From: Candidatus Sumerlaeota bacterium
Lineage (GTDB): Bacteria; Sumerlaeota; Sumerlaeia; JADFCT01
Assembly: GCA_026398575.1 (NCBI GenBank)
Contig: JAPLSP010000159.1
Location: forward strand, 1 to 7,213
Direction: 5' to 3'
Length of the DNA: 7,213 nucleotides
The notes below the pieces were generated by a model. The model ran no database searches and was not told where the DNA came from. It was given only the letters and a program-made list of their open reading frames with translations. Positions 1-6,911 of the stretch are shown here, one piece after another; the stretch's first letter is position 1; each line of letters begins with the position of its first letter. The position numbers and the translations under genes are program-made.

Positions 1-108
1 CAAGGCCCGGTGGTGGCAGAGGGCATTGAAATTCTGGATTGCCCCCCCGTTCATTCGACTCCGTTCCTTTTGGTTGACCTGAATAAGAGCAGGGAATATG
101 CTCGATAA
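1..108 (+). CDS. 3' end of an unidentified gene (C-terminal 35 residues)
   Basis: Frame 1 is open from the first base to a TAA at 106-108 and encodes 35 residues, including GIEILDCPPVHSTPFLLVDL and ending in SREYAR. The stretch reads like real protein, with a mix of hydrophobic strand-like residues and charged residues, and it is followed after 22 bp by the next gene on the same strand. I do not recognise the family from this tail. It has no visible membrane segment. The start and most of the protein lie before the window, so no function is proposed. Confidence 0.45.
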   Translation, partial: QGPVVAEGIEILDCPPVHSTPFLLVDLNKSREYAR

Positions 109-130
109 AGTTGAGGCATGAAGTCATAGA

Positions 131-364
131 ATGGCAGAAAATTTAGCATTTCAATATGATCGTGAAGCGGATATTCTTTATATCAACAAGCTTCCACCGT
201 ATCCGGAACAGGAATCGGAGGAGTTGGGCGATGAAGTGGTGGCGCGCTTGAATCCGACGACCGGCGAGATTGAGAATTTGGAAGTGCTGTTCTTTTCAAC
301 GCGTCTCCTTCGTTCCGATCTATTCAACCTGCCCATCTCCGCTCAATTGCGAATTGCAGTATAA
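131..364 (+). CDS. DUF2283-family small protein
   Basis: This is a 77-residue protein, the usual size for DUF2283. The family signature is visible: an N-terminal FQYDREADILYI strand (residues 7-18), an acidic turn, then VVARLNPTTGEIENLEVL (about 36-53), which matches the family pattern of a strand, a Gly-containing turn and a second strand. DUF2283 proteins are small cytoplasmic proteins of unknown biochemical function. They often sit beside DUF4258 or other toxin-antitoxin-like genes, but the upstream tail here does not look like DUF4258. The ATG at 131 is the first possible start, because an in-frame TGA lies at 119-121. A GAGG at 113-116 is 14 bases away, longer than ideal, so translation may be weak. 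It lies 22 bp after the upstream gene and may share its transcript. Confidence 0.75.
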   Translation: MAENLAFQYDREADILYINKLPPYPEQESEELGDEVVARLNPTTGEIENLEVLFFSTRLLRSDLFNLPISAQLRIAV

Positions 365-483
365 TCTAAAGCTAACAAAGCATTGCAATGAGCGCAAAAA
401 AAAGATTTATCCTCTGAATGCGAGGAAAAAGCCTAAGATTATTTCAAACTCCGTTTGGAAAAATATGCCGCTCTGTGGCGCGG

Positions 484-547
484 TATCCGTGGAATCTGTG
501 GAATCCGTGGTTAAAACTCCGCCACGGATTAAAGGATTTCACGGATT
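484..547. repeat. REP-like imperfect palindrome of ATCCGTGG units
   Basis: The left half carries three tandem units (ATCCGTGG, ATCTGTGG, ATCCGTGG, about 485-510). The right half carries the reverse complements (CCACGGATT at 522-530 and CACGGATT at 540-547). The inner arms AATCCGTGG (502-510) and CCACGGATT (522-530) are a perfect 9-bp inverted repeat around an 11-base loop. The outer arms align with one gap and several mismatches. No protein-like reading frame crosses it convincingly. From memory, ATCCGTG-type repeats are dispersed between genes in many environmental bacteria. It lies in the 365-615 gap upstream of the efflux operon, where I see no convincing promoter. There is no T-run after the stem, so it is not a standard terminator. 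Confidence 0.7.
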
Positions 548-608
548 AACGAGAGTGCCAACATATTGTCGGTCGCAGCCCGATAACGGCATAGATGCTA
601 TGATTTCT

Positions 609-615
609 AGGAAAG
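609..615 (+). promoter_or_regulatory. Ribosome binding site deciding the permease start
   Basis: AGGAAAG precedes two in-frame ATGs, at 616 and 622. The AGGA core (609-612) is 3 bases from the first ATG and 9 from the second, so standard spacing favours 622. The two choices differ by only two residues. Confidence 0.55.
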
Positions 616-621
616 ATGACT

Positions 622-3600
622 ATGCAAAAGACCAGGCATGGCAATAAAGCCGGGGAAAAGGAATCGTTTCTCCAGCGCATTGTCGAAGTGTTTCTGCGCG
701 GCAATCTTTCGATCATGCTGATCGCGATTTCACTGCTGGTCGGCGCGGTGGCGCTGATGGTGACGCCGCGCGAGGAAGAGCTGCAGATCGTTGTGCCGCT
801 GGCGGACGTCTATGTCTTCGCGCCGGGCCTGTCCGCCGAGCAGATGGAGCGGCAGATCGCCACGCGCCTGGAAAAACTGCTCTATCAAATTGACGGCGTC
901 GAATACGTCTATTCGATGTCCAAACCGGGCGCCGTGATCGCGACGGTGCGCTTCTACGTCGGCCAGAATCGTGAAAACTCGCTCGTAAAAATCTACAACA
1001 AGATGCAGTCGAACATGGACTTCGTCCCGGAGGACGTCACGGGATGGGTGATCAAGCCGATCGAGATTGACGACGTCCCGATCGTCAACGTGACGCTGTG
1101 GAGCGAAGACGAACAGCGCTATGACGACTACGCGCTGCGCCGGCTGGCCGAGGAAATTGAAACCCAACTGCAGTCGGTCAAGAACACGAACAAGATATTC
1201 ACCGTCGGCGGAAGGCCGCGCGTCGTGCGAGTGGAGTTGGATCCCGAGGCGCTGGCGTCGCGCCAGACGTCGCCGCTCGAGGTGGCATGGGCCTTGGGCA
1301 TCTCGAATCAGCGGCTGCCGTCAGGCGAGTTCGACCGCATGGACCAGTCGTTCCTGGTGGACGCGGGCAAGTTCATCGGGGGCGTCGAGGCGCTGCGCGA
1401 TCTGGTTGTGGCGGTGATTGACGGCTCGCCCGTTTATCTCAAAGACGTGGTTCAGATCAAGGATGACCTTCCGCAGATCAAGGATAGTCCGGATGAGCGC
1501 GCCTCCTACACGTGGATCGGATTCGGTCCGTCGGAACGATTCGCGCCGAAGCAGAACTCCGGATCGCCGATACCTCCTTCCATGTATCCGGCGGTCCACG
1601 TCGCCGTGGCGAAGAAAAAGGGGACGAACGCCGTCTGGGTGGCCGAAGCAGTCGAGGCGAAATTATGGGAACTCGAGAAGACGCACATCCCCGACGGCGT
1701 TCATGCGCGCATCACGCGCAACTACGGCGAAACGGCGAACGACAAAGTCAATGAGCTGGTCGAGGGACTGGCCGTCGCCATCATTATCGTCATCGCGCTC
1801 ATCATTTTCAGCCTGGGGTGGAAAGAGGCGTTCATCGTCGCCGTGGCCGTGCCAATCACGTTCGCGCTCACGCTTATCATCAACTACCTGTGCGGCTATA
1901 CCGTCAACCGCGTGACGCTGTTTGCGCTGACGCTGGCGCTGGGGCTTGTCGTGGACGATCCGGTCGTGGACGTTGAAAATATTTACCGCCACTTCAAGAT
2001 GCGCAAGGAGAGCCCGTTCCGTGCGGTCCTGACGGCGGTCAACGAGGTTCGTCCGCCGATCATCCTGGCGACGCTGGCCGTCATCTTTTCATTCATCCCG
2101 CTCTTCTTCATTTCGGGGATGATGGGCCCGTACATGGCGCCGATGGCCTTGAACGTCCCGCTTTCGATGCTGATGAGCATCGTTGTCGCGTTCACGATCA
2201 CGCCGTGGATGTGCTATCACCTGCTCAAGAGCGATTATCATAAAGCGGCGGAGCATCAAGAGAAAGTGTGGACGGTCGAGAGTTCGCTCACCTATAAAGT
2301 CTATGCGCGCGTGCTGGCGCCGTTCCTGCGTTCGCGCGGAATGGCGTGGGGGCTGCTGGCGACGATGGCGGGACTCTTCCTTCTGGCCGGCTGGCTCGGG
2401 GCGGCGCGCCTGGTTCCGCTCAAGATGCTGCCGTTCGACAACAACAACGAATTTCAAATCGTCGTGGACATGCCCGAGGGAACGACGCTCGAACGCACGG
2501 ACGCCGCGGCGCGCGCGCTGGCCGATCTTATGCGCGGCGTGCCGGAGGTCAAGGATTTTTGCGTCTATAGCGGGCTGGCCTCACCGATGGATTTCAACAG
2601 CATGGTGCGGCATTATTATCTGCGGCGCGGCGGCAATGTGGCGGACGTGCGCGTGAATCTGCTCAACAAGAAAGACCGCGCGGCGCAGTCGCACGAACTG
2701 GTCCTGCGGTTGCGCAAGGAACTGGAGGCGATCGCGCAGAAATGGAATGCGAACATCAAACTGGTCGAATCGCCGCCCGGGCCGCCGGTGATCGCGACGG
2801 TGACGGCGGAAGTCTATGGCGAGCCGGGCGTCCCCTATGAGCGGCTGCAGCTGGGCGCGCGCGTCGTAGCCGAGCGGCTGCGGCGCGAGATGATGGTGTG
2901 CGACGTGGATACGTCGGTCGAGGACGATCAGACGAAATGGATTTTCGAGCTCGATCAGGAAAAAGCGGCGCTATCGGGCGTCTCGTCCGAGGACGTGGCG
3001 AAAACCGTGCGGCTGGCGCTCAGCGGATATCCGGCGACGCGCATGCAGATTCCCGACGAGGCCAATCCGCTGGAGATCGTGTTGCGGCTGCCGCGCGCGG
3101 ACCGGTCGTCCATCGAACGGCTCAAGGCGCTGTACATCAAGGGGCGGATGGGCATCACGCAGGTGCGCGAAGAGAGCGGTTTGCGCGCCGCCGGCGTGCC
3201 GCTCGTGCAACTGGGCGAAATCGGGACCTTTCGCGAAACCATCGAAGACAAGACAATCTATCACAAGAACCTCGAACGCGTGGCGTACGTCTTCACGGAA
3301 ATGGCGGGACGCGCGCCGGCCGAGGCGATCGTGGATTCGATGGTTGACCTCAAGCCGGACGGCGAGTTCCTGGGGAAAGCCGTGGCGCCATCGAAAATCC
3401 AGCAAACTGCGCATCTTGGGCAAACGACCGAGAGCCTCAAATACGTCAATCAAACCGCCAAGCCAACGCCGTTGTGGGCGCGGACGTATTATCAAAACGG
3501 CGGCGGAATCGAATGGGCAATGCCGCACGGGACGCGCGTGGTCTGGAACGGCGAAGGGGAGTGGAAGATTACGCTCGATGTTTTCCGCGACCTCGGGATC

Positions 3601-4227
3601 GCGTTCGGGGCGGCGTGCCTCGCGATTTATCTGCTGCTCGTCTATCAGACCGGCTCCTACTTCATGCCGTTGATCCTGATGATTTCGATTCCGCTGACGT
3701 TGATTGGGATCATGCCGGGATTCTGGTTCCTGAACCAGCTCGGCGAAACGTTTGTGGGAGGATTCCCGAATCCGGTCTTCTTCACGGCCACAGCGATGAT
3801 CGGCATGATCGCTCTCTCGGGCATCGCCGTGCGCAACGCGATCCTGCTCGTCGAGTTCGTGCATGAGGCGCTGAAAAAAGGCCGCTCGCTGCGCGACGCG
3901 CTGCTCGAATCAGGCGCGGTGCGGTTCCGGCCGATCTTCCTGACGGCGGGCGCGGCGATGCTGGCCGCCATCCCGATCACGCTCGATCCGATCTTTTCGG
4001 GATTGGCGTGGGCGTTGATTTTCGGGCTGTTCGTTTCGACGCTCTTCACGCTCCTGGTGATTCCGGTAACGTACGATCTCGTCTATCGCAACGTCGCCGG
4101 CCACGGCCTGGGGCAGGAAAATCTGGATGACGAAAATCCCGCGCGCGAGGGCGAGATCAAAGGCTCCAAGCGTCGCTGGGCCAGAAGCTTATTAAGAAAA
4201 TACAGAAGAGGCGAGAACAAAAAGTAA
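622..4227 (+). CDS. RND-family efflux permease (AcrB/CusA-like inner-membrane pump)
   Basis: Inner-membrane, proton-driven exporter that works with a periplasmic adaptor and an outer-membrane channel. Numbering counts from ATG 616 (1203 residues); spacing favours ATG 622. Topology is classical: TM1 at about 31-49, a periplasmic domain to about 380, TM2-6 at about 384-530, TM7 at about 577-596, a second periplasmic domain to about 985, TM8-12 at about 991-1152, then a basic cytoplasmic tail. TM4 carries GLVVDDPVVDVENI with the proton-relay pair D447/D448. TM10 carries ALSGIAVRNAILLVEF, with R1073 where AcrB has its relay lysine. It is longer than AcrB (about 1050), with extra sequence at about 285-325 and 910-965. 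LPFDNNNEFQIVVDMPEG (605-622) recalls a broad RND branch often labelled simply 'efflux RND permease'. The substrate cannot be read from sequence; no metal-binding methionine cluster like that of CusA stands out. It is first in an operon with the adaptor gene. Confidence 0.95.
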   Translation: MQKTRHGNKAGEKESFLQRIVEVFLRGNLSIMLIAISLLVGAVALMVTPREEELQIVVPLADVYVFAPGLSAEQMERQIATRLEKLLYQIDGVEYVYSMSKPGAVIATVRFYVGQNRENSLVKIYNKMQSNMDFVPEDVTGWVIKPIEIDDVPIVNVTLWSEDEQRYDDYALRRLAEEIETQLQSVKNTNKIFTVGGRPRVVRVELDPEALASRQTSPLEVAWALGISNQRLPSGEFDRMDQSFLVDAGKFIGGVEALRDLVVAVIDGSPVYLKDVVQIKDDLPQIKDSPDERASYTWIGFGPSERFAPKQNSGSPIPPSMYPAVHVAVAKKKGTNAVWVAEAVEAKLWELEKTHIPDGVHARITRNYGETANDKVNELVEGLAVAIIIVIALIIFSLGWKEAFIVAVAVPITFALTLIINYLCGYTVNRVTLFALTLALGLVVDDPVVDVENIYRHFKMRKESPFRAVLTAVNEVRPPIILATLAVIFSFIPLFFISGMMGPYMAPMALNVPLSMLMSIVVAFTITPWMCYHLLKSDYHKAAEHQEKVWTVESSLTYKVYARVLAPFLRSRGMAWGLLATMAGLFLLAGWLGAARLVPLKMLPFDNNNEFQIVVDMPEGTTLERTDAAARALADLMRGVPEVKDFCVYSGLASPMDFNSMVRHYYLRRGGNVADVRVNLLNKKDRAAQSHELVLRLRKELEAIAQKWNANIKLVESPPGPPVIATVTAEVYGEPGVPYERLQLGARVVAERLRREMMVCDVDTSVEDDQTKWIFELDQEKAALSGVSSEDVAKTVRLALSGYPATRMQIPDEANPLEIVLRLPRADRSSIERLKALYIKGRMGITQVREESGLRAAGVPLVQLGEIGTFRETIEDKTIYHKNLERVAYVFTEMAGRAPAEAIVDSMVDLKPDGEFLGKAVAPSKIQQTAHLGQTTESLKYVNQTAKPTPLWARTYYQNGGGIEWAMPHGTRVVWNGEGEWKITLDVFRDLGIAFGAACLAIYLLLVYQTGSYFMPLILMISIPLTLIGIMPGFWFLNQLGETFVGGFPNPVFFTATAMIGMIALSGIAVRNAILLVEFVHEALKKGRSLRDALLESGAVRFRPIFLTAGAAMLAAIPITLDPIFSGLAWALIFGLFVSTLFTLLVIPVTYDLVYRNVAGHGLGQENLDDENPAREGEIKGSKRRWARSLLRKYRRGENKK

Positions 4228-4363
4228 TGCGGCAGGAAGAAGCGCCAGCTTTTGGAGTAAGGTGGCTTGCCGCCTTCTTAATGGCGCATCAATAGCCTTG
4301 GCGCATAAAAGAAGGCGGCAAGCTACCTTACTCCAAAAGCTGGCGCTGTTCCCATCCGCATTA
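4225..4363. repeat. Long palindromic element between permease and adaptor genes
   Basis: Two 39-base arms (4241-4279 and 4309-4347) are reverse complements with a single mismatch, which is a G-T pair in RNA. An outer 8-bp stem, TAATGCGG (4225-4232) with CCGCATTA (4356-4363), lies beyond an 8x8 internal loop. An inner 6-bp stem with one bulge (4281-4287 with 4301-4306) caps the structure. The central part holds a direct repeat, TGGCGCAT at 4282-4289 and 4299-4306. The left edge is the permease TAA stop. There is no T-run after the right arm, so it is not a typical intrinsic terminator. It resembles a large REP/MITE-like insertion without a transposase. In the operon mRNA it would fold into a very stable hairpin and could stabilise upstream message or reduce expression of the adaptor. 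Confidence 0.9.
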
Positions 4364-4388
4364 ATGAACTACCTGAGGAGATAAACCG

Positions 4389-5456
4389 ATGAAGATATTA
4401 ACCAAAGCGCTTCAAGTGATCATTGGATTGGCGGTTTTGGCGTTTATTATTGTCTGGATGTCGGGAGGGCTTCATTCCAAGGTTATTGGCGTGCAAGCCT
4501 ATCCCGAGACTCCGAAGCTGCCGGCGGGAACGGCGGTGAAGGAAGTTCACGCCGTCCGCAAAGAAGTCTTCGAAGAAGCTTCCGGTTCCGTCATTGCGTT
4601 GCGGCGGACGGCCATCTCGTCGCGGATCATGGCGACGATCAAGGCGGTCCACGTGCGCGCGGGCGATACGGTCAAGGAGGGCGACGTCCTGATTTCGCTG
4701 GATGACCGCGATCTTCAGGCGCGCAAGGAGCAGGCGCAAAGATCGCTCGAGGTGGCCGAGGCGCAACGCAAGGTGGCGGACTCGGAATATCAGCGGCGCA
4801 AGAAGCTGCTGGAAGAAAAAGTGATTTCGAAGAGCGAATTCGACCAGGCCACGAAAGATATGGAGGTGGCGGGGGGCGAAGTCGAGCGTTCGAAGAAAGC
4901 GCTCGAGGAAGCCGACGTGGCGCTGACGTATCCGCGCATCAAGTCGCCGGTCTCGGGGCGGATCGTGGACCGCCTTGCCGAGCCGGGCGACATGGCGGCG
5001 CCGGGAAAGCCGCTGCTGCAAATTTACGATCCGCGCGCGCTGCAACTGGAAGTGGGCGTGCGCGAGAGCCTGGCCAGCAGTCTGAGAGTGGGCCAGCCAA
5101 TGCAGGCGCGGATAGACGCGCTAAAAACGAGCGCGACGCTCGAGGGCGTAGTCCAGGAAATCGTGCCGCAGTCGGAAGCCGGCTCGCGCGTTTTCCGCGT
5201 CAAAGCCGCCCTGCCCGAAGACCCGCGCCTCTATACCGGCATGTTTGGCCGCCTCATCATTCCAACCGGCCAGCGCCGCGCGTTGCTCATCCCTTCAAAA
5301 GCAGTCGAGGCAATCGGGCAGAATCGCTATGTTGTTGCTATGGATGAAAAGAACATCCCCACCCGCCGGATGGTAACGCTTGGACCGGAAGATGATGGCG
5401 CCGTGGAAGTTCTCAGCGGTCTGGAGGATGGAGAAAAAATCGCGGTCCCAAACTAA
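4389..5456 (+). CDS. RND efflux periplasmic adaptor (HlyD/AcrA-type membrane fusion protein)
   Basis: Periplasmic adaptor of 355 residues that links the RND permease to an outer-membrane channel. An N-terminal hydrophobic segment (residues 7-24) has no lipobox cysteine, so it is probably an uncleaved membrane anchor. The first lipoyl half is at about 66-107 (SSRIMATIKAVHVRAGDTVKEGD, then LISLDDRDL). A charged, heptad-like helical hairpin of about 70 residues follows (108-178). The second lipoyl half is at about 181-212 (YPRIKSPVSGRIVDRLAEPG). A beta-barrel runs from about 216 to 295 and a membrane-proximal domain from about 296 to 355, with the family-typical IPSKAV and a final LSGLEDGEKIAV. 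A strong TGAGGAG (4374-4380) lies 8 bases before ATG, just outside the palindrome. The order permease then adaptor reverses the usual acrAB arrangement. The short hairpin resembles adaptors that meet TolC-like channels; which channel is used is unknown. Confidence 0.95.
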   Translation: MKILTKALQVIIGLAVLAFIIVWMSGGLHSKVIGVQAYPETPKLPAGTAVKEVHAVRKEVFEEASGSVIALRRTAISSRIMATIKAVHVRAGDTVKEGDVLISLDDRDLQARKEQAQRSLEVAEAQRKVADSEYQRRKKLLEEKVISKSEFDQATKDMEVAGGEVERSKKALEEADVALTYPRIKSPVSGRIVDRLAEPGDMAAPGKPLLQIYDPRALQLEVGVRESLASSLRVGQPMQARIDALKTSATLEGVVQEIVPQSEAGSRVFRVKAALPEDPRLYTGMFGRLIIPTGQRRALLIPSKAVEAIGQNRYVVAMDEKNIPTRRMVTLGPEDDGAVEVLSGLEDGEKIAVPN

Positions 5457-5556
5457 GCGCGCCATTCCAGCACGGGCGATTGAGCTTGTTTGAACCAAAA
5501 TAGCGAGGCATGATCGCTGTGTGCCGCTGGAGAACATAGCATCAAGTTTTTCATCA

Positions 5557-5584
5557 TTGGATTTAATCTTGTTTATGATATAAA
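5557..5584 (+). promoter_or_regulatory. Candidate promoter for the DuOB/DUF488 cassette
   Basis: TTGGAT (5557-5562) and TATAAA (5579-5584) are separated by 16 bases in the AT-rich gap, 47 bases before the first cassette gene. The fit to a sigma-70 pattern is moderate and rests on sequence alone. The rest of the 5457-5631 gap holds only a weak 5-bp hairpin (5502-5518) and no clear terminator. Confidence 0.3.
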
Positions 5585-5631
5585 TCTGAATTCTAAGCAA
5601 TGGCTACCAAGAGCATTAGTTTGGATGATTC

Positions 5632-6300
5632 ATGAGTTACGTCAAAACAATCGTCTGCTTTGCAAATTCTCGAAAGATGAATGAACGCTGCATCGCAGGA
5701 AAGGAGCTGCAAAATAGCAGGCCAGGCGAATGGATACGGCCAGTGAGCGATCGAGCAACGCATGAAATCTCCAAAAGAGAAAGGCGCTATGAAAACGGAC
5801 GTGAGCCTCAGTTGCTTGACATTATCAGAGTGCCATGCAGCCTGCACGACCCCATAGCCCATCAACATGAGAACCATATTATCGCTCCGGGCCGTTGGAA
5901 AAAGCTGGGACAGCTGACATGGAAAGCGATTGATGGCTGGCTTGATACTCCTGATACCCTATGGGGTCTGAAAGAAAAGAGCTACGGAGGCATCAATAAT
6001 CGCGTGAGCGTAGGATGGCCGGATGGCACGTCGCTATATCTCATAGGCGTTGAGAGTTTGCAGATCATCGTTGAGCGCAATTTCATGTCTGAGTTTGCGC
6101 TCTGGGGCAAATTTGACTATCATGGCCAAAAGTATCGCTTGAGTATTACAGATCCAGTGATCGAGCGAATTTATTTTGCCAAATCAGAGGGGCAATATGA
6201 AATTACGCGCGCGGTTTTGTGCGTCAGCCTTGGCGATCTTTTCAAAGGTCACTATTACAAACTCATAGCCGGCGTGCTTTATGCGGAGCGGTTCAAATGA
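5632..6300 (+). CDS. DuOB-like (dual OB-fold) protein, DUF488-associated
   Basis: This 222-residue, apparently cytoplasmic protein has no signal peptide or membrane segment. It resembles the 'dual OB-containing domain' proteins that are encoded beside DUF488 genes. That assignment is from memory of the family and the gene context. Visible landmarks are KTIVCFANSRKMNERCIAG (5-23, with SRK and RC), WIRPVS (34-39), LLDIIRVPC (61-69), HQHENHII (77-84), LWG (110-112), RLSITDP (169-175) and a C-terminal LCVSLGDLFKGHYYKLIAG (196-214). The strand-rich pattern in two halves fits paired OB folds, which often bind nucleic acid or nucleotides, but binding is not shown here. The ATG at 5632 has only a weak GGA (5623-5625) upstream. 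Its TGA overlaps the next ATG by 4 bp (ATGA, 6297-6300). Codon composition is visibly more AT-rich than in the efflux genes. Confidence 0.7.
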   Translation: MSYVKTIVCFANSRKMNERCIAGKELQNSRPGEWIRPVSDRATHEISKRERRYENGREPQLLDIIRVPCSLHDPIAHQHENHIIAPGRWKKLGQLTWKAIDGWLDTPDTLWGLKEKSYGGINNRVSVGWPDGTSLYLIGVESLQIIVERNFMSEFALWGKFDYHGQKYRLSITDPVIERIYFAKSEGQYEITRAVLCVSLGDLFKGHYYKLIAGVLYAERFK

Positions 6301-6911
6301 AATCCAAGCTCTATACCATCGGCCATTCAAATCACGCAATCGCCGCCTTTATCGAGCTGCTCCGGCAACATGGCATAACCGCGCTCGGCGACATCCGGTC
6401 GCATCCCTATAGCCGTTATGTGCCGCAGTATTCGCAATCCCAACTGAAGGCCGCGTTGGCCGGCGCCGGCATTGCTTATGTTTTTCTCGGCAAGGAACTG
6501 GGCGCGCGAAGCGACAATCCCGACTGCTATCGGGAAGGCAAGGTTCAGTATGATCGCTTAGCGCAGGAGCCTGGCTTCGCCGAAGGAATTCAGCGTGTAA
6601 AGGAAGGGATGCTTCGATATCGCATCGCATTGATGTGCGCCGAAAAAGACCCGCTCGATTGCCACCGCGCATTGCTGGTGGCGCGTCATCTTATTACGGC
6701 CGGCATTCCAATCTTTCACATACTTGCTGACGGGTCTCTGGAAAGCCATCAAGCAATGGAATCGCGCCTGCTTGCGGCGTGCAAATTGCCTGAAGGCGAT
6801 CTATTTACGGATCGTGAAGAGTTTCTTGCCGAAGCATATTTGATCCAATGCGAGCGCGTCGCTTATCAGGATGAGACAATGGATCAGCTTGAGAAGGCAG
6901 CCGTCGCATGA
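6297..6911 (+). CDS. DUF488 family protein (first of two)
   Basis: A 204-residue DUF488 protein. Family hallmarks are YTIGHSN at the start (6-12), GDIRSHPYSRY (31-41, with D32 and R34), YVFLGKELGA (61-70) and the Cys-rich motif LMCAEKDPLDCHRALLVARHL (112-132) with C114, E116, C122, H123 and R124. The conserved Cys/His/Arg/Asp set suggests an active or ligand-binding site. The family's reaction is not established to my knowledge. The ATG at 6297 is chosen because it forms an ATGA overlap with the upstream stop and because the family begins at this point. An in-frame upstream ATG at 6219 would add 26 residues lying inside the previous gene and without DUF488 character. The stop overlaps the next gene by 4 bp, again as ATGA. 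No membrane segments are visible. Confidence 0.93.
   Translation: MKSKLYTIGHSNHAIAAFIELLRQHGITALGDIRSHPYSRYVPQYSQSQLKAALAGAGIAYVFLGKELGARSDNPDCYREGKVQYDRLAQEPGFAEGIQRVKEGMLRYRIALMCAEKDPLDCHRALLVARHLITAGIPIFHILADGSLESHQAMESRLLAACKLPEGDLFTDREEFLAEAYLIQCERVAYQDETMDQLEKAAVA

Noticed and set aside
381..390. Perfect 10-bp palindrome CATTGCAATG as an operator
   Set aside because: It is short, single and not next to a recognisable promoter; chance is sufficient.
485..547. CRISPR-like array from the repeated ATCCGTGG units
   Set aside because: The units are only about 8 bases, are nearly contiguous, occur in both orientations and have no spacers of regular length.
270..647. 125-residue open frame on the + strand
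   Set aside because: It overlaps the DUF2283 gene, crosses the ATCCGTGG repeat and runs into the permease start. Its SVESVESVV stretch is just translated repeat.
2971..3864. 297-residue open frame on the minus strand
   Set aside because: It lies wholly inside the permease gene. Its translation is Arg/His/Asp-rich and low in family-like character, typical of the reverse strand of a GC-rich gene.
4241..4347. Palindrome as a rho-independent terminator
   Set aside because: There is no T-run after the right arm, and an adaptor gene with a strong ribosome binding site follows directly and belongs with the upstream permease.
4398..5045. 215-residue open frame on the minus strand
   Set aside because: It is opposite the clearly real adaptor gene, has an Arg/His/Leu-rich composition and no recognisable domain.
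5502..5518. Small hairpin AGCGA/TCGCT after the adaptor gene as a terminator
   Set aside because: It has only 5 bp of stem and no following T-run.
5593..5877. 94-residue open frame on the minus strand
   Set aside because: It is mostly opposite the DuOB-like gene, which has family-like motifs and coupling to DUF488 genes.
6219..6296. Upstream in-frame start for the first DUF488 protein
   Set aside because: It would overlap the preceding gene by 82 bp and add 26 residues unlike DUF488. The ATGA overlap at 6297 is the better start.
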